A stretch of 64,000 nt of DNA from the NCBI GenBank assembly GCA_036971615.1, contig JAYKKR010000005.1:372001-436000 (forward strand), given 5' to 3'. This document shows, piece after piece, positions 33,505-45,896 of this stretch. The DNA is from Amyloporia xantha (lineage: Eukaryota; Basidiomycota; Agaricomycetes; Polyporales; Adustoporiaceae). The notes under the pieces are model-generated. The model saw only the letters and a list, made by a program, of their open reading frames with translations. It did no database searches and had not been told where the DNA came from. The first letter of the stretch is position 1, and each line of letters starts with the position of its first letter. A program made the translations under genes and the position numbers.

Positions 33505-35712
33505 ATGGCCAATGCCAGTGTAGCAACCATGGGTCCTCCTCCCTCTCCCAAGGAGCCCCGACGCTCCGGAAGACGTTCCGCCCCCTCAGCTTCTACTAGT
33601 AAATCTCCAGCAGGGTCACCTACGTCCGACTCCGCCCCCAAAGCCAAGGAGACTTCACACCGACCTTCTCTGTCGACATCCTCCTCCTCAAGCAAGAACA
33701 AACGTAGCAAGCAAGAAGATCACGACGAAGCCCTCGAAGAGGTGCGCAAACACGGTGTCAACGGGAACGGGAATGGCCACGGCAACTGGAACGCGCGAAC
33801 GAAGCGCAAGGGCAAGGAGAAGGCACCAGCAGCTGTGGAATTCCTGGATGGCGAGGGTGACGGACAGGTGCTGCAGCCCGACGCGCAGGAAAGTGCAGCG
33901 AACCCTGATGAGGATGACGAGGAGGCGGGCATTACTCGATGCATATGCGGTGAGCATTGCGCGTCGTAAAGGGTCCCCTCCTTACTCAACTGTTCGCCCA
34001 AGGCGATGAAGAGCCGGAGGCTGCTGGAGAGTTTATGGCTCAGTGCGAGATGTGTAAGGCCTGGCAGCACGGTCAGTGCATGGGCTTTGAGAACATTGCG
34101 GCCCTGCCCCAGCATTATTACTGCGAGCAATGTCGACCCGATCTATATGTCGAGCTTCTCAAGTGCGTATGTTTTTCATCTTCGTGGCGTCTGCTTCATA
34201 CGCGTTTTGTGCAGAAAACATGCCAAGAGAGCGCGCCAGTCGTCAACCCACTCACATCATACTGCCACTGCCGCCAGACACACTTCTCGCTCATCTCGAT
34301 CACGCTCCCCAGCACACCTTCCCAAACCCACTAAACGACGGAACACGATGAACAGCAGGGATGCCGCGTACGAAGAGAGTTTCCAGGCCTTGATCGAGGC
34401 TACCGCTGCTGAGGCGGCGGCTGCAGAAGCAAAACCCACCACACCTATCGCTAGTGGTTCAAATGGTGAAGTCAACGCGCATGTCGAAACTGAGGAACTG
34501 GAGGTGGCTTCCAATGGGAGGCGAAAACGAAAACGTTCTGAAGATGAAGGGTAAGTCATATTTACAAGGCCTTTGTTCCATGTTTAATCGCCGTATCCAC
34601 GGAAAGTGTGGCCACCAAACGAACGAGATCCGCGTCTATAGCTTCCGATCGTACTGGTGTGGCTCATGCAATTGTGGCCCGCGATACCACGCCGATAAAT
34701 AGCCTCAACGGCAATCCGAAAACAATACAGGCTCCCCCATCAATGGCGAAGACAAACACTCGCAACAGGCGTACGGCAGCTCGTAAGTCCCAGGTGCAGG
34801 ACTTGGTCGCGGTCGACGGAGATGAAGGTCCGTGCCGTCGCCTATTTCTGTGACGTAACTCACGTGACTCCATATCTTGCCTGCAGCAGGCAGCACTGCT
34901 TCTGCACGCCGACAAGCCAACAGCCGTTCAAAAGGTATGCACTGTTTACTGAGGTCGATACCAATATCCAACACACTTTCTCTTTAGCAAACACGGGCAA
35001 CGATACGGGCAGTCGAAGGCCACAAGGCAACACAGCGGGTGGTCACGGCGCGAGTTCAAGTGGACACGCGAACAGCTCCGCCGCCTTGCGCGCCTACCAT
35101 CACTCGCATGCATACGCCGTGTCCCAACAACCCCTGTTCACCTCATGGAACTTACCAGACTACCTTGCACATCTAGAGCCGATGTTGCCCACGGATATTC
35201 CACGCCCCTTGGAAGTGCGCGGATCAGGCATCGACTCTGCTGGCCGAGAATCATTAGAACGTACGACGGAAAGAGGAGTAAAGGTGAAGTGGCCCAGCAA
35301 GAGGATGAGTGTTGGGGACATGAATAAGCGTGTGCGATCACTAGTCGAGTGGGTTGGGAGGGAGCAAGCGAGTGCTCTAGAGAGAACCAGGAGAAGGGAT
35401 GCTCTTGAGAAGGCGTTCAGAGATGCGCACGGTTCCAGTCTGCCCAGCCATGTGGGTACACACAACCACCATGCGAACGAGAACGGGGATGTAATGGTTG
35501 TGGATACCGACGATACCGCCGAGTCTCCCCTCCAAGAGAAGAGGCTGAATGGGGTTGACGGACTGGCTCTGTCAAATCCGAGTCACGCAGACTCGGGGCA
35601 AACCACGATGAAGTTGATGGAGGAGTTGATGGAGGAGCTTATCAGCTTCCAGGAGCGGTTTGGGCCTGGTGCGAAGACAAAGGAACGAGAACGGAGAACT
35701 ATCGCGGTTTGA
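33505..35712 (+). CDS. PHD-finger protein, CTI6-like (Rpd3L complex)
   Basis: Nuclear chromatin reader candidate. It begins MANASVATMGPPPSPKEPRR, with a Ser/Pro/Lys-rich disordered N-terminus. The PHD finger is split by an intron: RCICG at the end of exon 1 (~33950), then AQCEMCKAWQHGQCMGF and HYYCEQCRPDLY in exon 2 (34010-34160), giving the C4HC3 ligand spacing. Downstream are basic, low-complexity segments with many nuclear-localisation-like clusters (RRKRKRSEDEG). A C-terminal exon (to 35712) carries SWNLPDYLAHLEPMLPTD and a VKWPSKRMSVGDMNKRVRSLVEWVGREQ segment seen in fungal Cti6-type proteins. Five or six exons. The Cti6 assignment is from domain order; the PHD itself is certain. Confidence 0.75.
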
Positions 35713-36542
35713 TGGATCCTTGCTTCCCCACTCTTATTTCGAGTCGGTACTTATGTATTGTTGTGTTATTCCCGGCTTCATCTTCTTTGTTGGTTCCAAC
35801 TCTTCTCGCTCTGCACAGTCTGTATTGCTCTCATGTCCTACAGTACAGCATCTATAAGTACCCTGACATACCCAGTTGTATCGCGATGCGTGCTTGATAA
35901 GTATCACTATCGATTGATGAAACGTGGAGGCCGCTCAGAATCCCTGGCGCTTACAATAAGTTACACTCATTGGCCATGAACTGAACACGTTTGCCATGGT
36001 GCACACATATACAGTATATGCGTACGAGTGACCACTCAATGGAGATGGTCATGGTTTACTTACACGGCGTGCCTGTGATCATGACGGACATTTGTATAGC
36101 ATGTTTTCATACGGATTTGAATATTACTTTCGGTTTAAAACGCAACTCTAGATGTTCCATTGAAGCTGCGCACAACAGTCAGCTTATCCCTGCTATCTGA
36201 CTCAGGAATTATCTGTCCAAATGCCTGAGAAAGTGGATGTGAATTTGCGATAGATCCAGCATGTAGAGCTGCCGACTGGATACCCGCAGCACCGCAACAC
36301 ACAAAATACAAGATTATAGTACTAGTGGCGATCTTTGCTTGTAAAAGTCGGGCCATGTTGATTTTTCATAGTAAGTTTGAGTGTTGAAGAGAAACATGCT
36401 GTCCGAGTACTTACAAGACCGTCAACCGTTCGAATGCCATCAGGGACATACGGTACTCACCGGAGGCGCCGGTGTGATCGAGTCACGGACACCCTGATCT
36501 AAAGTGATCGACGCCAAAATATCCTCCTCGCCATCGCCCAGC
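35713..36542. other. intergenic region with one possible small secreted ORF
   Basis: About 830 bp between the PHD gene and threonine dehydratase. A 73-codon minus-strand frame (36356-36135) begins MARLLQAKIATSTIILYFVCC and resembles a signal peptide, but nothing else supports it as a gene. Otherwise no feature. Confidence 0.3.
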
Positions 36543-38463
36543 ATGTCTGCCTCAGCCACGCTTGAATACTCTTCGCATGCACCAGAGCCCATCCCTTATC
36601 CTCGACTGTCAGACCACCACTTACTACCATCCAAAACGCCCGACTACCTGAGACTTATTCTGACGTCTAAAGTCTACGAAATACTCAAAGAGACACCGCT
36701 GTTTTTCTGCCCTAATCTGAGCGCAAGGTTCGGAAACCAGATATGGCTCAAGCGAGAGGACCTTCAGGAAGTATTCAGCTTCAAGATAAGGGGAGCGTAC
36801 AACTTCATGGCCAATCTGACCGAGGAAGAGCGTTGGAAGGGTGTCGTTACTTGTAGTGCGGGTTAGTGTGCGTATTTATCTGACCTCTCCTGTATCCATA
36901 TGACAGGTTGTGCGGTCATGTTGAACGCATCTCTTAGGCAATCATGCACAAGGCGTTGCTCTTTCAGGCTCTAAGTTAGGCATCCCCTGCACCATAGTCA
37001 TGCCGAAGGGAACTCCATCCATCAAAGTTCGTAACGTCTCACGACTTGGCGCCAAAGTAGTCCTCTACGGCCAGGACTTCGACGAAGCAAAGGCGGAATG
37101 TGCTCGTTTAGCATCCACTTATGGTCTCATATTTGTTCCGCCCTATGACGATCCCCTCGTCGTGGCTGGTCAGGGCACCATCGGAATGGAAGTCCTGAAA
37201 CAGATGTCGGACGCAGAAAACCTGGATGGAATCTTCGCGGCTGTTGGCGGGGGCGGTCTCGTGGCTGGGATCTGCGAATATGTCAAGAGGATTGGTTCTC
37301 CGAAAACAAAAGTATTTGGTGTCGAGACCGTCGACGGAGACGCGATGGCCCGAAGTCTTGAGAAGGGACAGAGAGTGACGCTGGATGAGGTTGGGCCGTT
37401 CAGCGATGGCACGGCCGTCAAGATCGTCGGCGCAGAACCATTCAGGATTTGCCAACAACTCCTGGATGGCATCGTGAAAGCCGACAACGATGAGATATGT
37501 GCGGCGATTAAGGATATTTTCGAAGGTGAATCTCCTTCTCTAATCTTTCACGACAGCTTGCTGATTAAATCCCAGAGACTCGGTCGATCACCGAACCGGC
37601 AGGAGCACTCGCCCTAGCAGGACTCAAAAAATACATCATTGATAATCAGCTCGTTGGTGCTGAAAAGAAATTTGTCGCCGTCGTGAGCGGCGCAAACATG
37701 AATTTCGACCGTCTTCGATTTGTCTCGGAGCGCGCTGAGCTTGGTGAAAAGCGAGAGGCGCTGCTCAGCGTCGAGATGCCAGAGAAACCTGGAAGGTATG
37801 CACATATCCATCTCCTCACACATGCACTCACCATTCTGACTTGACCAGCTTCATCAAACTCCACACTGTGATCCACCCACGAGCCACCACCGAATTCATC
37901 TACCGCTACAGTAACCCTGAACGCGCGCACATATTCATCTCTTTTAAGCTCGAAACAAAATCGCGTTCGAAGGAAGTGGCAGATGTCGTCACTGCCCTGG
38001 AGCGGCAAGATATGAAAGGATTCGATATCAGCGACGACGAGATGGCCAAGACGCACGCTCGCTACATGATTGGTGGGTGCCAGGACGTACCTAACGAGCG
38101 TATCTTCCGATTCGGTGAGCTTATCGCCCCCGTCTTGGACTACACCCTCCAACTGAACGTGACTTCTAGAATTCCCCGAAAGGCCGGGTGCACTGCGTAA
38201 ATTCCTACTTGGTTTACAGACGGGATGGAACATCTCGTTGTTCCACTACCGCAATCATGGCGCAGGTATGCCTCTTTATTGTCTCCTAAAGCTTGAAGCT
38301 CATTGCTTGATTGTGCGCACAAATAGATCTGGGCAAAGTCCTCGCTGGTATTCAGGTTCCTCCTAATGAGGCAAGCGAATTTGACGCCTTCCTGAGTAAT
38401 CTGGGATACCCTTATGTCGAGGAGACGGAAAACGAGGTCTACAAACGGTATTTGAGGTGCTGA
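36543..38463 (+). CDS. ILV1: threonine dehydratase (threonine ammonia-lyase), mitochondrial
   Basis: PLP enzyme converting threonine to 2-oxobutanoate, the first step of isoleucine synthesis. The start at 36543 ([11 protein letters not shown]) is the first ATG. The catalytic domain has the PLP-lysine motif [13 protein letters not shown], then [14 protein letters not shown] across an intron, [12 protein letters not shown] for phosphate binding, and [16 protein letters not shown]-terminal regulatory part has two ACT-like segments ([21 protein letters not shown] and [16 protein letters not shown]), as in feedback-regulated biosynthetic enzymes. About seven exons; it ends YLRC with the stop at 38461-38463. 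No lesion seen. Confidence 0.92.
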
Positions 38464-39186
38464 GGTGGTGTCGAGGCGGTGACAGTGTCAGGAAGATTTG
38501 CTTTATATCATTTCATCTAAGGCAGTAAACAACTGCTCTTTGCCTGGTTCAGTTGAGTTACATGTGGGACATCGCAGTCTGTTGACAATGCTCTTGTTCA
38601 GTCGCGAGAAATCTAGCTAGAAGGTGAATGCGTGAGGCGCCGCACGGGCCGTGGAAGCATGGTGGAAGCACGAAGACGACTAAATTGCATTAGACTCTAG
38701 TCGGTGCACAGCAGACTCTCCGGCATTTAGCAACGTCGACGACTTCGCAGATGACCTTTCCATAACCGCGTACGGATTATATAGCGGAGGCGTGCGATTC
38801 TTCCGGCAACCACACTTGGATATCAATTTCATGTCTTGGGAGATACGAGCCGAGATGCAGGAAGACACGGCGACAGGATGGTATCGAGAGAAACGCCTTG
38901 CTATTCCGACCAAATCTAGTACTTCAAGGTGGCAACAACTGCGACCGGTGTGGCTGGAATTATGTTGATACATGGCGAAACACAACCGAAGGACAGTGGT
39001 GGGCAGCGTCCACACGAGAAGACCGTACCCCTTCACCAGAGTATCCCTCTTCCCAAATCGTTGCTTGATACCGTATCGCGGTGGGAATAAGACGCGAGGC
39101 CTGCATAACAAACGCTAATTGTGAATATCACATTTGTCATCAAGATGGCAGTGTGGATGACACACCCGTGATACGCAGGAGCCTGC
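38464..39186. other. intergenic region
   Basis: About 720 bp between threonine dehydratase and the complex I gene. A 143-codon minus frame (39111-38680) lacks any recognisable motif and is probably fortuitous. Confidence 0.4.
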
Positions 39187-39384
39187 CTAGTGAGAGTCGC
39201 CCTTTGCCTTCAAGAACATGTTGTCCACTATAACGTACGTGGTGAAGGCTACGACAGCCACGCCAAAGCCCGGAAAGAGGCTGCTGAACATTACGCGTCT
39301 GGAGAAGACCGGGTGTCTCCTCCAAGCTTCCCTCTTGGCCCAAGGGTCGCGAAAAAGAGGTGGTGAAGGCGGAGGGTTGGCCAT
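39187..39384 (-). CDS. NADH dehydrogenase (complex I) B12/NDUFB3-like subunit
   Basis: Predicted 65-residue protein in one coding exon, starting MANPPPSPPLFRDPWAKREA. The DPWAKREAWRRHPVFS motif followed by one membrane segment (LFPGFGVAVVAFTTYVIVDNMF) matches the small accessory membrane-arm subunit B12 of mitochondrial complex I, which has the same length and layout in fungi. An acceptor-like atgcag directly before the ATG hints at a 5'UTR intron. It is transcribed divergently from TOP1, whose start is about 270 bp away. Confidence 0.7.
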   Translation of the reverse strand: MANPPPSPPLFRDPWAKREAWRRHPVFSRRVMFSSLFPGFGVAVVAFTTYVIVDNMFLKAKGDSH

Positions 39385-39656
39385 CTGCATGTGGTCGTCA
39401 GCGGTGGGCAACAATGTAACACAGTATAGACAAGGACAATTACATGGACGTGAATTGAGCACACTCGATATGGGTCGCACTGAGTGACAACGCTTTGCCG
39501 CCACAGCGCGGGTTTAGGGCAGGCCATCTGTCACTTCAACTTTGGGGCCGACCGGGGCTATATACTGTCCTGGATCAGTGTGGCAGGTCCCAACTCTTCT
39601 TCATCTTTCCCTCTTCTCTGTGCTTCCCGCAGACCGTGTTATTGACTCCACTCATC

Positions 39657-42600
39657 ATGTCTGGCGACGTCGCTATGTCTTCTGACGACGACAAACCGCT
39701 TGGAGCCAAGGCGGGTCCGAGTAGTCAGAATGGCCACACTCAGAACGGCCACGTCGTGTCTAACGGCAACGGACGGGTAGCCGAAGACTCGTCGATGAGT
39801 GAAGACGACGACATGCCCCTTGTATGTTGTATTACGAAACCTCGTTGACTCGGTGTGGCTCATCACATGCGTAGTCCCAGATCTCTCGAGTAAAATCCGA
39901 GCCCATGACTCCAGTGCGCGCCATGAAGCGCAAGAAGATTCCGTCTAATTACTCCTCTAGTGATGAGGAAACGCCTCTAGCATCGTCCCCCGCCAAGCGC
40001 ACCGCATCGGGTGCTGTTCGCATGAACGGCGCACTCGCGGCGACCACCACGTTAGTCACCAATGGGAAAAGCAAGGCGATTAAGCAGCGTATAGATTCGG
40101 ATGACGACGACGCTCCCATAGCGAAACGGAAGCCTGCTGCCAACGGGGCAAAGTCGCGTCAGCCACCAAAGAAGAAGGTGAAGCAGGAGCCAGAAGGCGA
40201 CGGCTCGGACGACGACAAGCCGATTGGGAGGAAGGCGCCATCTAGAGTGAAGCGCAAGATCAAGGACGAAAGTGACGCTGATGACGAGAGCTTCTCAGAT
40301 GATGATAAACCACTGAAGAAAGCTCCAGCGAAGAAGGGGCCGGTCAAGAAGGCCAAGAAGGAGAAAGATGGGTCCGAAACGCCAGCTGAAAAGAAGAGGA
40401 AAGGAAAGATGAAGAGTGAAGAGGTGGACGATACTCCGAAGAAGGGGAGGAAGAAAAAGGAGGAAGGAGGAGGAGGAAATCTTCCGGTGGTGGGAGCAGC
40501 AGGGCGATCCCAACGGCGAAGACGGCACGCAGAAGTGGCAGACTCTTGAGCACAACGGAGTGTACTTTCCTCCACCTTACGAACCTTTGCCGGCTAACGT
40601 GAAGATGAAGTATAACGGTGCGTTGACTTTCTCTGACCCGATCGCTCGTACCTAAAATCTGTGTGGTGTCTTCGTCAAACTAGGAAAACCTGTTGATCTT
40701 CCTCCTGCGACTGAGGAGGTTGCCGGCTTTTACGCTGCTCTTCTGGAAACGGATCATGCGCAGGATAAGACTTTCAACAAGAACTTCTTCAATGACTGGC
40801 GCGAGGTGCTCAAGCGAAACCCACCCGTTCGTGGACAGTCTTGCGCATATTGGGGAGAGTTCTAACGTTCTTCTGACAGCGCGATGGCACGCAGATCACG
40901 GAGTTCAACCTATGTGACTTCAGACCTATGTATGAGTACTTCGAAGCGGAAAAGGCAAAGAAGAAAGCCATGTCCACGGCAGAGAAAAAGGAGGCCAAGG
41001 CAGCGAAAGATGCGCTCGAGGCACCTTACACCCACTGTACCCTCGATGGCCGCAAAGAAAAAGTGGGCAACTTTCGCGTAGAGCCTCCCGGTCTGTTCAG
41101 AGGCCGTGGTGACCACCCTAAGAAGGGTGCTCTGAAGGTAGTATGTCATGGTGTGTCGGAGTGGCGAATGTTGATGTATGCGGGTCATGCAGCTTCGCGT
41201 CCGACCTGAGGATATCACAATCAATATTGGTGAGGGCGTGCCTACTCCGAAGCCGAATGTTCCAGGGAAGTGGAAGAACGTTCTGCACGACAACACTGTG
41301 ACCTGGCTTGCTACTTGGACTGAAAACGTCAACGGTAACCACAAATACGTGTTCTTGGCCGCCGGTAGCTCTATCAAGGGGCAGAGCGATATGCAGAAGT
41401 TCGAAAAAGCTAGAGAGCTGAAGGTCGGCATCGAATTCCTATCTTCCCAACGCAAACCTGTCTCACGTCTCTGGGCTTTGAACAGGATTACGTTGATCGC
41501 ATCCGGCAAGACTACACCGCTGATCTCAAGAGTAAAGTAATGGCGGACAGACAAAGAGCTACGGCGATGTACTTCATCGATCGTCTAGCCCTTCGTGCCG
41601 GCAACGAGAAAGGCGAGGATGAAGCCGATACCGTCGGCTGTTGTTCACTTCGCTGTGAACACGTTACGCTGCAACAGCCAAACCAGCTCGTGTTCGATTT
41701 TCTCGGTAAAGACTCGATCCGCTACTTCAACCAGGTTGTTGTCGACGATCAAGTATTCAAGAATGTACGGATATTCAAGTCGAACAAGAACGACGAGGAC
41801 AACCTGTTTGATCGTGTGCATGTGAGTTCCATAGTCATGCTTATTTTCAGACGTGAAGGTTTTAATGCCGTGGTGGATAGACTACCGGTCTCAACAAGCA
41901 TTTGGCTTCATACATGAAGGGCCTAACTGCGAAGGTATTCCGTACGTACAACGCTTCGATAACATTCCAGCAGCAGCTGGATCAGGGAACGCCTGAGAAG
42001 GGAACTGTTCAAGAGAAGTTGAACGCGTACAATCATGCCAACCGTATGGTAGCGATCCTGTGCAACCATCAACGGGCTGTCCCGAAGACACATGAGCAGT
42101 CGATGGGCAAAATGCGAGACAAAGTGGGTTCACTGTTTATGGGAGTATGCAATGCATTCACCCGTGATGCGCATTAGCTGCGTGGCCTCAAATACGAGCG
42201 GATGAAGCTGCGTCACACTCTATTTGCCATTGATCCAAAGTACAAGAAGAAGAAGTTATACGCGGAGGATGAGTCTGATTTAGATGACGACGCGATAGCT
42301 GAGCATGAGGAGCAGCAGAAGGCGAAAGAGATCGAGAGGATCGAGAAGAAATTTGCCAAGGACAATGAAAAGCTCATCGAAGAGGGTAAGGACCCACAGG
42401 AGGACTCAGTTCTGAAGGAGAAACGTAAGGAAATCGAAGAAGAGTTCAAGAGACTCAAGAAAGAGCGCGGCACCGGAAAGGCAGTACTCAAGAGAGAACG
42501 TCCGACAGAGAAGATTGAAGAGGCGATAGAAAAGCTAGATGAGAGGATCAAGACATTCAAGTTGCAGATGGAAGATCGGGAGGCTGGGAAGGAAGTCGCG

Positions 42601-42907
42601 CTGGGCACGAGGTATGGATAACGGAGCTCGCGGGAATGAGTGGCACTTGCTGATCACGCCGTCGACAGTAAAATCAACTATCTCGATCCAAGGTATATTC
42701 GCCGTTCTTAAAGTTGCCTTCTCACAGCTCACCACTACACAGGATTACTGCGGCATGGTGCAAGACACATGGCGTTCCCATAGAGAAGATTTTTTCCAAG
42801 ACGCTGCTCACGAAATGTAAGTAGTGTCCTTGCGTTCGCATTCACCGACGCTTATGGTCTACTTAGTCCCCTGGGCCATGGAGGTTGAATTGGACTGGAA
42901 GTTTTGA
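39657..42907 (+). CDS. TOP1: DNA topoisomerase I
   Basis: Type IB topoisomerase that relaxes supercoils in the nucleus. The N-terminus is Lys/Glu/Asp-rich with repeated DDDKP and DDDMPL-type acidic patches. The core begins [28 protein letters not shown], then [27 protein letters not shown] and [19 protein letters not shown]. Catalytic parts include [29 protein letters not shown] and NHQRAVPK. The active-site tyrosine ([11 protein letters not shown]) sits on a 24-nt microexon, 42669-42692. The linker (42.2-42.6 kb) is a charged coiled coil. The end, VELDWKF, is canonical. Near 40424-40466 the frame changes; a 43-nt GT-AG intron would explain it, otherwise there is a one-base frameshift. Confidence 0.9.
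42669..42692 (+). other. 24-nt TOP1 microexon carrying the catalytic tyrosine
   Basis: Between introns 42612-42668 and 42693-42742, the 24 bases encode the part of SKINYLDPR that contains the DNA-linking tyrosine. Skipping it would keep the frame but remove the nucleophile. Confidence 0.8.
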
Positions 42908-43295
42908 ACAAGGGCACCAAGGATTATACTCGCACATCGCATTGACAGTTATCACATTTTTATTCAGGTCACCCACGGACGTGTTCCAGTAGCCATTAAT
43001 ATCTTGCATTGCCCCACCGCGTCCTGCATCGTTTGCATGTGATTCCATGTATCTGTTGTCCTCGATATCGTATTTCTGTGCTCAGCTACCAATAGAATGC
43101 TATGTCTTTCTCAGTGTATTCATGCCAACGTGTGAGCGGTAGTATTTCAACGGGCACGAAACGCAGTCGCGTCAGTCGCGATGGGGTCGGAAGAAGTTTC
43201 ACGTGCACCGTGTACCCCAGGCGCAGTGCCAGTAATTGTAAAGGCCGTCACAGCTCCTCTCTTCGCTTGTGCCAGCTCATTCATTCCTGCCAGCC
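42908..43295. other. intergenic region TOP1-CDS1
   Basis: About 390 bp with the TOP1 3' flank and the CDS1 promoter. No further feature seen. Confidence 0.4.
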
Positions 43296-45465
43296 ATGAG
43301 TTTGAAAAGTCAGACGAATCGTCCAGCTTGGGCATCCGGGACGGCCTTTGACGCATTGGGAGTTGAGCCCGTTGAGAGCGAGGACGAGGCGGTTGAGGAG
43401 CCTGCTCAATCATCTGCCCCGGAAAGGTCTGCGACCTAATTTATTACCCATGTAATTGACTCTCAACTTCATCCTTGCAGTGGCTCCGAGTCAACGTCCA
43501 AACCATCGAAGTCTGCGCTGAAGAAAGCCAAGGAGGCAGCTCGTCTCGAGCGACAACAGTTGCGCAAGGCAGCGGCACGCGCGTCGAAAGCGCAAAGCGC
43601 TGGGCCTTCGGCAGCGTCAGCGGCCGCGCCCACAGAACGTCCTCCGAAATCTGTGGGTACAGGCTCAAAACCTGTAGACCATGACGATGAAGCGGGAGAC
43701 GGCAACGACACGCCCCCAGTGACGTCGCAAGTGGAGGAGGATTTCGACAAACCTTCACAACTGGAAGATCCACCAGTGCCGATACGGGGGCCTGTTGGAC
43801 CTTCTGAACTGCCAGTAGCGCATTCACCCTCTGTGTCGAACGGGAAGCCGCCGCATGTAGTTGGCGCTCCCGAGGAGAAGCCCAATCCAGGGAACGCAGT
43901 TGCTCCGAAGACAATCAATGGTGATACGACCAAAGCCGCCAATGGCGATATCGGCGGGGCGCTCGAGAAGCAGCTTAGTACACAAGACGGGGAACAAGGA
44001 AAGAAGCGTCGCAATTTACTGACGAGGACGTTATGGACGTTCATTATGATTGGTGGATTCATTAGTGCGAATATTTCAACGCTACATTTACGAGCTTATG
44101 GACTGATACTTGTCGCTTTTCTAGCACTGCTCCTCATGGGGCACGCGTACATGGTCGTACTTGTTATGATATGCCAAACGTTGGTGTACCGAGAGGTCAC
44201 TGCGCTATTCTCCCTGAAGAAGAAAGACGTCGATGACTCGGAGTCCAGAGGACGGGATCCTTGGAGCAAGACTCTCAATTGGTACTTCTTCGCCATCACC
44301 AACTATTTCTTGTACGGTGAAAGTATCATTTACTACTTCAAGGTAAGCGACATTCCCTGATGTCGGCATTGAGGTTCATATGAATAACTCCTCTTCCTAG
44401 CATGTCGTTTTCGCAGACGCACAGCTGACTCTCTTTGCGACTAACCATCGAATCATCAGTTTTACTCTCTACACGATTGGGTTTGTTGGATTTGTGATGT
44501 CCTTGAAGCGCGGTTATCTGAAGCAGCAATTCGGCTTGTTCTGTTGGGTGCACATGTCCCTGATGATGATTGTTGTCTCCAGGTGCGTTTGTATCACGCG
44601 CTGTACACCGTATGCCAATTGAAGGAACGACAGCCACTTCATCGTGAACAACATTCTTGAAGGTATGATCTGGTTCTGGGTGCCCGCATCGCTCGTCATC
44701 TGCAACGATGTCTTCGCTTACATCTGGGGCATCTCGATCGGGCGTACGCCGCTTATCAAGCTTTCGCCCAAGAAGACCGTTGAAGGTTTTGTCGGCGCGT
44801 TCTTCAGCACGGTCCTCTTCGGTGTGCTGTGGGGGACGTACTTCATGCGCTTCGACTACATGATATGCCCTGTGCACGACCTAGGCGTGAGCGCCTGGAG
44901 CGGAACGGTGAATTGCATCCCAAACCCAGTATTTGTATGGAGAGATTGGGATCTCCCGGCGCCGATGAGGTTGTTCCTTTCTACTATGGTAAGTCTCGTT
45001 ACGTATGCGTTCTCCCTTGATCTCATTCTCGCTTGTGTCGATAGCTTGGCCGGGATGTCACGTCGATCGCATACGCACCATATCAGTACCACCTACTCTT
45101 CATGTCCTGCTTCGCATCTCTCGTCGCACCCTTTGGTGGCTTCTTTGCATCCGGATTCAAGCGTGCATTTAATATCAAGGACTTCGGCCACAGCATACCC
45201 GGCCATGGCGGAATGACGGATCGCATGGACTGCCAGTGCGTAGATCACTCCTGTGCCGAATATCTTGTGCTGATATAGCTACTGCAGGTTCCTAATGGGC
45301 GTATTCACCTACGTCTACTACAGCAGCCTCATCCGACAGCACAATGTCTCAGTCGGCTCGCTGCTCCAGATGATCGTCAGCGGATTGACTCCCGCTCAAC
45401 AACTAGAGCTTATGGCGGATCTGAAACGATATTTGGAAGGACAGGGTATTATGGTCAATATCTAG
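43296..45465 (+). CDS. CDS1: phosphatidate cytidylyltransferase (CDP-diacylglycerol synthase)
   Basis: Integral ER enzyme making CDP-diacylglycerol from phosphatidate and CTP, the precursor of phosphatidylinositol and cardiolipin. It starts [20 protein letters not shown]; the disordered N-terminus (~240 residues) is rich in Ala, Lys and Pro. Eight or so membrane segments follow, including [37 protein letters not shown] and [18 protein letters not shown]. The family signature is complete: [14 protein letters not shown], then [20 protein letters not shown] and DRMDCQ. Last exon ends [10 protein letters not shown]. About seven exons. It converges on RPS23, with about 430 bp between stop codons. 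No abnormality. Confidence 0.92.
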
Positions 45466-45896
45466 CTTCCCGCCAGATTGGCTCAAAACGAGTGCCGCTG
45501 TGAAGACCGATTACGCAGAGACAGTCTCTTGTTTCGATATTCGTATGCAGCTTTACGATGTTTCGATGTTACGATCTGCTACGATACCTAACCTCTAATA
45601 TGCGTTGTGACTATGCTCAACACTACTTTATGGATTTTGTAATCTCATATCTCAAGGCCCCAATGCGGGGAAAACATGTAGTGGGGGATTACAGGATAAT
45701 TGAACGATTGACATGATCAACTCATCCCAGAACGGTGTTTGAAAAGAATTTAGGGAGGCAGCGGAGGCGCGAGCAACGTTCCGTTTTGGGCATATGATTT
45801 CATGAGCGGAAACATAGCTTCGCATACAGAGTACAAGCATGTGATACCAGCCAAGCAGACACGGGAAGTCAGATAAAAATGGTTCGGGCGACAGGC
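45466..45896. other. intergenic region between convergent CDS1 and RPS23
   Basis: 3' flanks of both genes; no other feature seen. Confidence 0.4.

Noticed and set aside
36135..36356. 73-codon minus-strand frame with signal-peptide-like start
   Set aside because: Single short frame between two genes with no paralogue, splice or repeat support; mentioned only as a possibility.
38680..39111. 143-codon minus-strand frame
   Set aside because: No domain and unusual composition; likely chance.
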